A stretch of DNA of 64,000 nt from Musa acuminata AAA Group. Lineage: Eukaryota; Streptophyta; Magnoliopsida; Zingiberales; Musaceae. The stretch is from assembly GCF_036884655.1 (NCBI RefSeq), contig NC_088339.1:21157001-21221000 (forward strand), in the 5' to 3' direction. The notes beneath the pieces were generated by a model. That model did not search any database, was not told where the DNA came from, and worked only from the letters and a program-made list of their open reading frames with translations. The position numbers were made by a program, and so were the translations under genes. How positions within the stretch are numbered: position 1 is the stretch's first letter; each line of letters opens with the position of its first letter. This document shows, in pieces, positions 47,965-60,236 of this stretch.

Positions 47965-48200
47965 CTCTCTCCACGCACACACACTCCTCAAGCCGAGCTC
48001 GTTTGTACTACTGAATCTTAAGAACCTCTAGATCGCATCTAGCAATAGATCCGGAGCATCCACCAGCCTGTAGATCTGGAGAGCATCTAGAGGAAGAAGG
48101 GATCAAAATATGTGGGGATTTGGGGTTTGGGGCTCATAAATCCAAAGCTGGAGTTTTGTGTGAACTCCAGCCATCCATTAAATATTGAATTGAAGTTGGT

Positions 48201-48213
<13 letters not shown>

Positions 48214-48250
<37 letters not shown>
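48214..48250. repeat. (GA)n microsatellite preceded by (GT)n
   Basis: About 18 GA units following a short GT run, roughly 250 bp upstream of the ROP-GAP start codon, so in its 5' UTR or promoter. Confidence 0.95.
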
Positions 48251-48255
<5 letters not shown>

Positions 48256-48933
48256 AAGGAGAAGGGCGGAGTTCAAACGGCCACCACATTCAAATTCTAA
48301 CGCCAGCCTTCTCCTACTTTTTTATTGCTGAGAACTGCCCCTCGAAATGGCTTAAATATCAAAAATGCCTCCACATCCCCTCTTTGTTTTGTTTTGTTTT
48401 ATTTTATTTTATTTTTATTTCAAAAAATAAATATATATTCTAAATTATATCAGTAAAAAAAGAGCTCTCTACATTATAAAAATAGAGCATTTTATGATAA
48501 AAATAAAAATTATACAAAAATTGATATTTTTGATACATTATTTCACTTTGTTATAATTACTAAATGCTTAATACTTTACCTTTTTCTCATAGAAAAAAAA
48601 ACTCTTTTAATTTGAAGAGGATGAACTATAGATAGCGTCATAATAGTATTAAGGCTTGGATTATTTTTCGATGTCATTAGCTTCTGGGATTATTGATTAC
48701 AACATAAAAAAATCTTTATTGTAGCAGTAGAGCATGCCATGAATTTAAATTTTTCATGTCTGCCAACTTTATTTTAATTTAAAAATATATAATAAGAATA
48801 TTCTTTAAAACTTTTGAGATTTGTGGTTATGTAATAAAAAAATTCTCTCATTCTTTTCGTGAAAGCATTTAAATTCTTCTTTCTGGAGTCACATCTGCGC
48901 CCAAAGTTCAGGTGCTATTTTATTGTGTGCTGC

Positions 48934-48944
48934 AGAAGAAGAAG

Positions 48945-48974
<30 letters not shown>
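48934..48974. repeat. (GAA)n microsatellite
   Basis: About 13 GAA units followed by GTA and GCA triplets. Translations of it are low-complexity shadows. Confidence 0.95.
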
Positions 48975-48976
<2 letters not shown>

Positions 48977-49464
48977 GTAGTAGCAGCAGCTGCTGCTTCC
49001 TCCGTCAAATGGTCCCCTTCCGATTCTGCATCACGGCGCCTGCATCCGCGCCCGTGAGCTCTCAACCCCATTTCATCGAATCCCCGTGAGTTGGTGGTGT
49101 TCCATCTGATGCAGAAGAGCTCAGTACGGATTACGATCCATATTTTGAACGCCGATCGAGCAGCTTCTCGTGACTCTCACTGCATGCATTCTAATATGCA
49201 TTTATATGATCAGGCAATCCACCACATACATTGCTCCTGCAGAACTCAAGAGACGCACGGCTTTTAAAGCGCCCGTCTTCGTACAGGCGGCCGTCTGATG
49301 AAGGCGGGGACGAGGGTGAGCCGTCCGTTTTACTCCTTTGACCACGGTCATAGGAGACATCAATGCGGAACTTAGAGAAGACCACTCGTCTCGATTCTCG
49401 TGCCGCATTCCTTCGTACGGGGAATTGCATGCATTTTGTTTGTTGGGTTGCTCACAGTGAACGG

Positions 49465-49465
<1 letters not shown>

Positions 49466-49508
<43 letters not shown>
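49466..49508. repeat. (TA)n microsatellite
   Basis: About 21 TA units, seen directly. Confidence 0.96.
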
Positions 49509-49510
<2 letters not shown>

Positions 49511-49927
49511 GCAGAAATTGGATTACCGTCCCACCCATGTCCTTTTTTTTGTTGTCTTTGCAAAAGAAGTATCCACGTAGAAGGCTTTCGATGTTCGATT
49601 GTGATAAGCACCATTAAATAGGATCTATCGAGTTATTATTTGTCTCATAATCCTCTGTCAATCCTCATAGATATTATTAGTTTGATAGGAGAATTTATCG
49701 TTCTTATATAACATCGATCGATCTTACATTCTAACTTGATCGATTTAGTATTGGAATCATGATATACACAAAGGAGTAGTAAAATGTGTGAAGTACGGAT
49801 ATAAAAATGATTTAGCTAATTATAGATTATGGATTAATTATATATTATCTTTTGTAATCAATTATCATTAGCTTTAGCATCATAATTTTTATATTTTTAA
49901 AAATTATATTTTGTAATCAGTTATCTT

Positions 49928-50690
49928 TTATGAGATATAAACTTTTGTATATGAACAAATACTAATATGTCACGGCAATATTAAATGAAATTATAATTAA
50001 ATAAAATACTAAGATATAGGTGAAAAATCTCTCCAATGTGAAGGGTAAAAACCATAGGGCAAACTAGAGATAATTCATTATAAAAATAATAAATATACAA
50101 ATCTCAATCTCTTGCCCAAAGCCCTAGCAACAATCACAAGAGAATAACTAGGATACAAAAATCACGTCAATGTGCTCAAAATTCTAAATCCTTCGTAATT
50201 CTCCCAAAGTAATCACATTAAAAATCTACGGTAGATTTGAGATGAGAACACTGTTAGATGATTGAAAACAATCTCATTGCTGCCCCACACCCCCATAATA
50301 TGAATTAGGGTTAGGTTAAGAGATAAGGTGGGCTGTGGGCTATTTAAACCCATAAGGAAGGCTATCCCATGACTCCTCAATGTAAAGTCATACCGATCAG
50401 CTGTCGGTATATCTCCAGTCTTTCTTTTGGTAAAATCTTTGTCAACATGTCTGCTTTATTGTCATCTGTGTGAATTTTCTGAAGCTACAACTGTTTCTCT
50501 TCAAATACATTTCGAATCCAATGGTATCTGACATTTATATGGATGGTACTCTAGCTGTCACAATGCACCACATAATTTTTCTATTTCAGCCTCAATTCTT
50601 TCATCCATAATATTTCTTTACAAACAGAATAGAGAGATTTTCTTATATAGTTGTGGAAATCTTATCTGCTATCATGCCTTTGTAAGATGG
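49928..50690 (-). mobile_element. Diverged minus-strand relic of the young copia family (3' end plus LTR)
   Basis: The reverse complement resembles the 35127-41850 family. 49928-50340 matches the LTR (shared AATGTGAAGGGTAAAAACC, CAAATCTCAATCTCTTGCCC and AGCCCTAGCAACAA). 50341-50470 matches the segment just upstream (ADMLTKILPKERLEIYRQL). Unlike the composite, this copy continues into RNase H sequence (about 50470-50640), the part deleted there. The polypurine tract and first LTR bases are missing. Several stops; dead. Confidence 0.8.
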
Positions 50691-51180
50691 TGCTCCTGTC
50701 AAGGATACCAATCTTGGATCAATGCAAAGCAAATAGTTTACGAGCAAGAGGCTTCGTAAGTAAGGCAAGAGCAAATTGCTGCTGTTGCTGTTGCTATTGC
50801 TGTGGCAACGACAGCGATGACAACGGCAGAGACGGCGATGACGACGACTGCGACGACGATGACGATGACTGCAGCAGAGGAGAAAGCTGCAGTAATAGAG
50901 AAAGCTATAGCAAGGCTGCGTCGGCTCTACTTTTGCAGGAAGAGGCAGAGAAGGGCGACAGTAAAGAATACCGCTAGCGCAAGGAGGAGAAGAGGGCCCG
51001 GCGTGGTGGCCCTTGTTCAACTTTAAAGGAGGCCGACGCAACGATCCTGAAGGACGTCCTTGAAAAACGCTGCACTACTTTGAGATGGAATCACGGTCCA
51101 CGAGGTAGTAGGAGAAGGAGCCGAGATTCGATGGAGTCCACCTTCAAAGCTTAAACAAACCTTAGAGCTCCATTTGAGAT
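50641..51180. mobile_element. Further copia-like remnant with a GAC/GCA-rich tract
   Basis: 50685-50760 resembles 32880-32950 beside the old copia's RNase H end (shared GGTGCTCCT or AGTGCTCCT, then ACCAATCTTGGA). It runs into a skewed tract of GCT, GAC and GCA triplets (50775-50890) and GC-rich sequence to about 51180. Probably transposon-derived, but the family and limits are uncertain. Confidence 0.4.
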
Positions 51181-51205
51181 ATCTAAAAATTCACTTCATA
51201 TTATG

Positions 51206-51440
51206 ATGATTTTTATATTTTTAAGAGTTATATTGGGATCCTGTATTTATAAAAATAAAATATTTAATCTTATTATTTTTCATACCGTCTACTCGATTGA
51301 TGGAAATATCACACGTGCTTAATGATAAACTATGTGATATTTCCATTAGCAAAATCAATAGCGTGAAGAAATATAAGATTAAATGTTCTATTTTCATAAG
51401 TACATGAATTCTAATATAATTTTTAAAATTATAAGGATCA
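51206..51440. repeat. Imperfect inverted repeat (foldback element)
   Basis: Arms at about 51206-51315 and 51331-51440 pair with several mismatches (for example TGGAAATATCACA at 51301 with TGTGATATTTCCA at 51333, and ATTTAATCTTAT with ATAAGATTAAAT). The 15-base centre would form the loop. AT-rich and MITE-like; related AT-rich sequence is seen near 49840-49925. Confidence 0.75.
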
Positions 51441-52485
51441 AAATATTAAAAATAATTAATTATAAAAGATAACATGTAATTAATCGTAAAGTGTCAGACG
51501 GTAAGAATCCATTGTATCTTGACGTACGACAGACAAGGCATAAGATTTCCCACCCATGCAGGATTTGAATTTAAATCTATTGGATGTTGACCGAGTCAGA
51601 TCGAGTGGAGATTGAATAGCTTGTGGGTCTGACACGAGTTCTAATTTCGGCGTCCAGGTGACGGTCTGCAGGAACCCTCTCAACGATGGGGTTCCTCTCT
51701 CTCTCTCTCTCCCTAATGCCTTTTCCTCTTTTTTTTTTCTTTGTGACTTTCCACTTTATCATACTTTTTGAACTTCTATACGTTCTGACTTGAGAATTAG
51801 AGGAGGATAGGATAATTCGTTAGAAACATCGATTCGATCATCTAAACTCTTTTAGGCTCGACATAAATAATGAGATTAATGAAGGAAGTGAAGTTGACAT
51901 TCCAACTTTCTAATAAATAATTGCAAACTGAAAATGAGAATTTATTGCCCACCGTATACTTTAGTTCGCTTGACAATGAGGTACGAACTATCAGACCCGG
52001 TTTTCATGCCAACAACCAGTACTTGTGCTAATTCTAAAGCCGACATTTATTAGCTGGATTCTGTAGTCCTAATCATGTACGACCGACTGCTGTGCTCCTC
52101 CTCGTGGAACCACACAAAGTCAAGACTCCGCCGTAGGGTTTTATGGGTCAAGTCAACCGATGAGTAGGTGTCATCTCACTGGCAAAGCTTGTGGATGCAC
52201 TAACTCAGCAAGCAAGGAGTAGGTTTACCGCTTATTAATGTCAGCAAATACCAATGCATGATTCCCTAAACACCGGTTTCATCAGCCATACCGTCAACCA
52301 GGAAGAACAAGTGGAAGAATGATTTATGTGACATTATTTAGACCAAGTCAAGATGGTTCATTGCCACCAGCCGCTTCCCGTCATCAACAAACGCAGATGA
52401 CTACTGCTAAACAAATCTCTACTTAGCTGTATCGATCAGTGCACTAGTGCTTGTTTAATTCTGTGGTGGTTGATGCTCGCCGACC
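51441..52485. other. Upstream region of the peroxidase gene
   Basis: No gene recognised. It includes a pyrimidine-rich tract near 51690-51745. The last few hundred bases presumably contain the peroxidase promoter. Confidence 0.5.
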
Positions 52486-52492
52486 CCTCTCT

Positions 52493-52499
52493 CTATAAA
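52493..52499 (+). promoter_or_regulatory. TATA box of the peroxidase gene
   Basis: CTATAAATGG follows a CT-rich run, about 75 bases before the ATG at 52572, a normal distance for a plant TATA box with a short leader. Confidence 0.7.
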
Positions 52500-52571
52500 T
52501 GGAGGCTGCAGTCGGAGAGGATGAGGCAGACAAGAACTCAACACCGCTAGCACAGAAACGAGTGTTAACAG

Positions 52572-53786
<1,215 letters not shown>

Positions 53787-53789
53787 TCC

Positions 53790-54510
53790 ACGACGTCGAC
53801 CCTTCGGCTTTGCACGCCCGACGTGCCTGCATGCATCATCTGCTTTGCTGAGCGTTCACACAGTTCTATTCTTTTCCCTTTCATGTTCGACCTCATCCGA
53901 TGTGATCGTGTGGGGTGCTCTCAATAAGAGACCCTTGGAGGAATAACCTCTGGGTTTTGTTTGCGTCTGTTTAAGCACTGTAATTTCATGGCTACTGTTT
54001 GTTGTTTTCAGCACTCAATTCATTTAAACATTATTGTTCTGATGATGGAATTCTATCCAGAATGGCCTCTATCAGAATGACTGGAGGAATGCCTCGACAC
54101 CAGCAGTACAAGACAATCTAGATTTCGGCAGGAAATAACCATTTCAATGGTAAAGATGCTTGGGAAAGAACGGCAGGAACGTACGAAGAAGGCTGGAGGG
54201 AGCCAAATAGTTTACAGAGTAAGAATGATGAGCTTAAATATTATCCAAAGCAATCGATGCAATAGCCTCAACAGTTGCAGCTCCTGTAAGTTTCAGCAAG
54301 ATCAGCATTCCATCACTGTTTGGTGAACTTCCGGTGACCAACTCATGCAGAACACTGATCCTTTAATTGGAAAGAACACAGGTAGCATATCTACATGAAA
54401 ATTCCAGTAGAAAGAAGTAATTAACAGTAATAATTCGTATGTTTAATGCAAATTTTTGGAACATTGATTCCACCACAAGCAAATCATAGATCCGGCACCA
54501 AGGCACATGT
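53790..54510. other. Convergent 3' flanks of the peroxidase and NPL4-like genes
   Basis: Contains the 3' UTR of the plus-strand peroxidase and, entering from the right, that of the minus-strand NPL4-like gene. No other gene seen. Confidence 0.6.
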
Positions 54511-54514
54511 CATC

Positions 54515-57500
54515 TCAGGAGGTGGCCAATGATTCTATCAGAAGCTGGTAACCTTCTGGGACTGATGACTGCTTTTGTACACACTCGGTCAGTGCTGGTA
54601 TGTCGGCATTTACATCCAAAAGCCTTGCGAGTAAGAGGAGCAGATGAAAGTCAGAGATGCGTTTCACCAATGGAAGGTGCTTTGTCCGATCCAAGTGGTT
54701 CTTCAGAGTTCTCAACGTTACAGCAGTGATTCTGTTCTCTATAGGAAAACTCGAAGATAATGGCCCCTGCATATCAATTGAGCACATTAAAAATATGAAG
54801 GTACAGTAGTAAAATAAGGACAGGGTAACGGCATAAATAAGGGCTGTTGGCTCTATTGAACAGCTGCTCACCAATGTTCACTCTGCGACTTAGTTGAATC
54901 AATAGAGTAAACAACAGGATAATCAACATAGAAAGCAAATGTCGAGGAACCACACGATATTTGCTTGATCATTATACAACCATAAGATATTGCCAGATGC
55001 ATATTTCTATTCCTTTTATCTGCCAGCATAATTGGACAGACTGCAGAAGCATGCATAAATTGTGCAAGACAAATGTCGATAAAGAATAAAATTTGCAAAT
55101 GATTCACATCTGGTAGGACTACAAGATGATATTCTTCTGAAGAAACAAGTTTGGCACTTCTGCTTCTAGACCATTCTTAGGTCTAGAGAAAGCTTGAAGG
55201 GTTTACCACTGGTCGCATGACCTTAAAATTGCAACCAAGTTAGATATCTTCGTTGATCAATTTCGAAATTGAGAAACTCACTTTATCAATGAGTTTGGAC
55301 CAATAGCCAGCAATAAAAATCTTGTTGAATCTTCCATGGAACCTTTTTAGAATAGATAGTGTTGCTAGATAGAGATTAGGATAGTCCTTAAACCAGCTAG
55401 CAGCCTCACTGTTCTATTCAGAATCCTCAAACATTGTAATAGCTCATAAAAAAATGTGAAGAAAATTCAATGAGAAAAAAACTAAGAAACTATGGAACTC
55501 AAATGAGCATGACCAAACCTCACTAATTCAATATGGATTCTTTTTTCTGATCCACGGTGAACAATCACAATGGTTAATCGCAAACTCTTCAAACAGCAAT
55601 GGTTGTTGGATCTATCGAAGAGCAAGTGACAACTGTTACACTTCTGATAGAAGCTAGAACCCCACATCTTAGTTGAATCAGTCAAGCATACAATATGTTA
55701 ATCCCCAAAAATAAGAATCATATGATATTTGGTTGATCAACTCCACAACCAGCAGCTATAGTTAGATTTGTATCTGTTCTTTTTATTTACAGCACATACA
55801 AACAGCCTGCAGCAGCATGGCATCTTCTCTAAACCACAGCAAGGTCAATAATAGTTCTAAACATGAATTTTCTGACACTGGATTCTTATCAGAAACAATT
55901 TTTTTGAATTCCTTTTGAGTTTTTTTCTGAAACTTTTTACATTGAAAATCATTGATAAATTTATATAAGGATAGTATTTACACTATCTACCATCCCTACT
56001 CTTCTATTTAGAATCTTAAATGAACTTTCATAGACCATAAAAATGAGTAAAAAAATCCTGAAGAAAAAAGTAAAAAGACTATTTAACTAAAATGGACACA
56101 ATCCAACCTAACTCCATATGAATTCCTTTTTTATGGATCCACAGTGAACGATCATAAGGTTTAAGAGTTAAGTAATGCCTAGTCTTAGTTTGAGTGTGGC
56201 CTTTTTCTACTCCAGTTCCTTTTTTTCCTCTCTAGTCTTTTTTAAAACTCCCTTGTACTCTTTATTAACCATAATTTGTCAAAACAAGGGCTGACAACTC
56301 TTTAATCTGAAACCAATCAGTTCCTAATCTAATTGTCATTGATATATCACCCTTGAGCGTGGCATCTAAACAAATGAGGTTAAACTAGAGTGCCATAAAT
56401 ACAAGCTAAAGTATGCGTGATTTACATGATACAGTGACTTATTGCTAACAAAAAGTGTAATTTTCAAGTGGAGATTTCAACATCAAGTTATGCCTAAAGA
56501 ATTGCTTCCAATTCTTATTACATCTTAACTTAAAGATTGATTTTGTCTTAGATATTATAAACTACAACACCAGCAAGCTATAATCAATGCATATCAGAGT
56601 TGGAGACACTGATTAGCATATTTTATATACATGTAGGAACCTTGTCCATATGTTGTCTGTCTTCTTCCTCCACGGGATCCACCTCTCCTATTCTTTGAGC
56701 ACCATCATTGACATGTTAACCTGAAAATTCTCATAACTTCCATGGTTCTACAAAATTCAACTTGCTAAGCAATTGACTATGTTAATTTGTGGGCATCTGG
56801 TTCTGTTTAAAAAAATAAATTAGATGACAAATATTAAGTTGCAATACCTTCTATTTAAGAGTTTTATCTGGACCTGAACTTCGATAAAAAAGGTGTTAGT
56901 CTGAACAAAATAGGAGCGTGATTAGGCAGCTATTCCAGGCCCTGTTTGTGTTTGTTTTATAATCCCCAACTTAGAGTTTCAAGTGTAGTCTAATTAGTGC
57001 TTAAGGAAAGGAGAATTTTCGATGAAATCACCAAAACAAGTTCAGATGTGTTGCAGGCCACCTTTTCACCTATTCTTTTATTACTCTTCTTGATACCTTT
57101 CTTCCCGATCTACTATTTCTGTCATCTACCTTTTTTTGCTACATATTTGGTGCACAGATTTAAAACAACAGCAGCTTCCTCTTGAGTTCCAAACCTCAAT
57201 TCCACCAAGATTATACCAGACAACCAAACATGAGTCATATTTAAATTGAATAATATTCAAAATCAGTCAGCTGCCTTTTCCCGTAAAAGAACCTTTAGAA
57301 CAGAGACTTGATAATCAAGTTATGTGAAACATATGAAAATCAGGTTTCATCATCATCATCGGAAAATTATCTTAACCTTGACTCATACATCTATACGAAA
57401 TCAAATCCAAAGGGTTTGCAGATATTGCTGTCAAATCCAAATTTCCTGTCAAAATTTGAACTTCATCACCAGTATGCACTCATACCCATTTAGAACCTCA

Positions 57501-59178
57501 CCAGCACATTGACCATTCTCTTCTTTGTCTGAATTGACTACATTTTCCTTGGTGAACATTACACATATCTGGTTAGAATGAAATTAGGAAACAGAAAAAA
57601 AATCATAACTACGAAATACTATAATCAAGCCAAGGCTAAATAAGAAAGAGGTATGGCTTGTTGCTGTCGAAAAAACTCCATCCAGCACAAATAAAATCCT
57701 CCAGGTTAGAGATCAGGCTGAAATGCATACCAAACCTTTTATCGGCTGTACCAACACACACTAAATTAAAACCATTACAATTTTCTCCTTGGATTACTTT
57801 GAATCATGTCATCCTGGCATAAAACACTGACACTGAGCAACAAAGAGCCTCCTTGTTAGAAATCCATTAAAGATGATCAAACTAGTCAGGATTAATGTAC
57901 ATTGAGACAGACACTAAGTCAATCCAAAAGCTAAATCAGTTAGATTGTGAGCTAAAATCAAATATAAATTATCGACTCTCAATATTTATCGATGTGAAAC
58001 TATTCTTTTAGTCCTCTTTTTCAATCTTCTCCTCACTCTAACACTCAAGACTAGCATTATTGGAAGAACCAATTTAGCCAATATATGACACAGATCTTAT
58101 GAATTTTCTACTTTGAGGGATTGAAGCGTGAAGTTATTCTATTAGCAAAGAGAGATTGTGCGTGTATAATGAAACTGACCTGGTGATCGGAGATCTTCAC
58201 AGGCACTAAGAAGAAATCGTTGTCGACCTCCCTGGTGTCCTTTACCCCGACCACCACATCCTTCTTCATCTTCGACACCCTGGGGTCATCATCCTCCCCG
58301 AACTCGGTCACGAACCACCCCTCCTTGAAGAGGCGGATGCAGGTGTCGCTCATCTGGAAGGCCTCGAAGTGCACGTCGGCAGCGCCATCCTCCCCAACCT
58401 TGAGCTTGACAATTGCAGTCACCCACTCAGGGATGCCGCCCTCGGCTTGCATCTCAGCGGCCTGCAGGACCTCACGGCCGGACATGGTGTACTCGGCAGT
58501 GCCAGCCTTGCGACCAACGGCCTGGGAGAAGATGAACCCGACCCTGCGCATGCCGAGACCCGCAGCGATGGACTCGACGAGGGCCTCCTCGTCGGGGTCT
58601 CGGAAGAGAGTGGCGGCGTCCTCGGAGCCCTGCTGGGGGGGCTCATAGACGAAGTCTACGACGACGGAGTGGGCGGCCTCGTCCACATGGCCGTAGAGGA
58701 AGCCGGCGCGCTTGACGGCGAAGGCGAGGGTGTCGGCGACGTACAGCTGGAAAGCGTTGGCGGCGTCGCGGTCAAAGGATGCGGCGGCGCAGTGGGGGGA
58801 CTCCTGGCGGGCGACGCGGACCTGGCGGGCCATGAGGTCGTCGATGGTCATCTTGCGGCGGCCAAAGGATCCAGCGGGGGTGAAAGGCGGGGGCGTGGGG
58901 ACAGCGGCCGCGGCGCGGCGGAGGCCGGCGGGGAAAGAGAGGTAGAGGATGGAGCCATGGGCGAGGGGGAGGGAGGAGAGGCGGGCGGAGGGGTCGAGGG
59001 CAGGGGTCTGGGCCTTGGAGGGGAGTAGGAGATTGGGGTCGAGGGAGAGGGTTTGGGCAGCGGCGGGGACGCCGAGCTGGGACTCGATGAGCGAGCGAAT
59101 GGTGGCGACGGTGGCGGCGGAGGGGTCCGGCACGGTGACGCGCTCCAGGCCGTCACGGCTGCGGATCCGAAGGATCAT
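54515..59178 (-). CDS. NPL4-like protein
   Basis: NPL4 with UFD1 adapts the CDC48/p97 ATPase to ubiquitinated clients in ER-associated and nuclear protein turnover. Two exons: 58180-59178 (333 codons, ending SDHQ) and 54515-54766 (83 codons plus stop, starting GPLSSSFPIENR), joined in phase 0 across a 3413-nt intron. The 416-aa length is typical of plant NPL4. The N-terminus (MILRIRSRDGLERV, about residues 1-80) is the ubiquitin-like fold. The NPL4/MPN-type core follows with MTIDDLMARQVRVARQE, GFLYGHV and VGFIFSQAVGR. The C-terminal exon is helical with a Leu-rich stretch (DFHLLLLLARLLDV). The frame is open upstream to 59361, but ATG 59178 gives the family N-terminus. Exon 1 is very GC-rich, which explains the long shadow frames around it. 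Confidence 0.93.
54880..56160. repeat. Diverged tandem segmental duplication in the NPL4-like intron
   Basis: Two blocks, about 54880-55575 and 55660-56160, share a series of motifs in the same order. These include TTAGTTGAATCA at 54892 and 55670, GATATTTGCTTGATCA against GATATTTGGTTGATCA, TTCTATTCAGAATC against TTCTATTTAGAATC, and GATCCACGGTGAACAATCA against GATCCACAGTGAACGATCA. Many substitutions and indels; ends approximate. Confidence 0.7.
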
Positions 59179-59189
59179 TTTCCTCTGCT

Positions 59190-60230
59190 TCCTGTTTGTT
59201 TTCTTGGAGAGGAAGGAACGCTGTAGCTGTAGATGCAGCGGTTGCTGGCGCTTTGGAGTTATAAAGCAACAAAGCGAAGGTAGGAAAGAGGAGATGAGAA
59301 AAAGGAAAAGTGTCAGCCGAAGGAATCCAACTTTATTGATTATGCTTATATATGTTTCCATTTTCAGATTTTACATATTATTTTTTTTCTTCTTAATATT
59401 TTTAGATGCAACTTAGCAATGGCAGATGAATATAAGTAGCGGATTTTTAGTATTTTAGGGACATGTATGTTATATTAAAATTATAAATGAGAAAAATTAT
59501 CATTTTCCATAAATAGCGAAATATAAATACGGGTGTAAATATATAGAGGAAAATTGTCAAATCTTGATTTAATGGACGGTCGAAAAGGCGGTCATCAGAT
59601 TCTTAACTTTTCTTCGAGGAAATGGACGGTTCAAAATTCGTGCAGTGCTTCAATTCCATCCACGGATCTCGAACGTCCGTTCGCATGGACCGCGTTTGGG
59701 CCCAACCCAAGTGGGCCCTCGGATTGCGATCGAACCCATAAATAAGATTGTTGGTGGGAGCTTATTAATGAATCAGTTGGCAATGACATATACGGATTGA
59801 TTAGTGTATTATTGTATAAGCGACGGATCTTAGATTTAAATTCAGTGAGCATTTTATATATCATTTAATTTTTTTTAAAAATATATTAATTTACTGACAT
59901 TATATATGTGATGGGGGTTGATGATACGGTACCATATTTTTCTTTTATGAATGGTGATAATAAATTCATAATTAGGCTCTCAATATTGTTTTCTCAGTCG
60001 ATGTGAGTTGATTGTATCTATGACATATTTGAAACATTGTTGACCTTGTAACAAGCATGAACAATAACAAGTCCATTTACACCCAAAGGAAAGGAACACG
60101 AGTAGAGCAGATCCAACACTGAAGATTAGATTTGGAAGACAACTGAAAGCTGTGAGCATGGCCTCTCCCTCTCTTTCATACAATTAGGACTCGAATATGC
60201 ACAAGGTGTGGCACACCAGAGAGTCCATGG
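59190..60230. other. Upstream region of the NPL4-like gene and 3' flank of the kinase gene
   Basis: 5' leader and promoter of the minus-strand NPL4-like gene next to 59178, then AT-rich DNA with no gene recognised, then the kinase 3' UTR. Confidence 0.55.
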
Positions 60231-60236
60231 CCGAGT

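Larger units (their letters stand above)
48255..49927. other. Intergenic region with simple repeats, no gene recognised
   Basis: AT-rich DNA with a GC-richer island (about 48930-49410) that shows no convincing exon. It contains the GAA and TA microsatellites listed separately. Confidence 0.6.

Noticed and set aside
47410..48031. Several plus-strand frames of 158-203 codons opposite the first ROP-GAP exon
   Set aside because: They are GC-rich shadows of the CRIB exon, with no domain and low-complexity translations.
48934..49089. Poly-Arg/poly-Ser frames at the GAA repeat
   Set aside because: Simple-repeat translation, not a gene.
50651..51041. Asp- or Cys-rich frames in the triplet-skewed tract
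   Set aside because: Produced by GAC/GCA repeats in transposon-derived DNA; no start context, splice partners or domain.
58220..59416. Long plus-strand frames opposite NPL4 (up to 219 codons)
   Set aside because: Antisense shadows of a very GC-rich exon; the minus strand matches the NPL4 family throughout.
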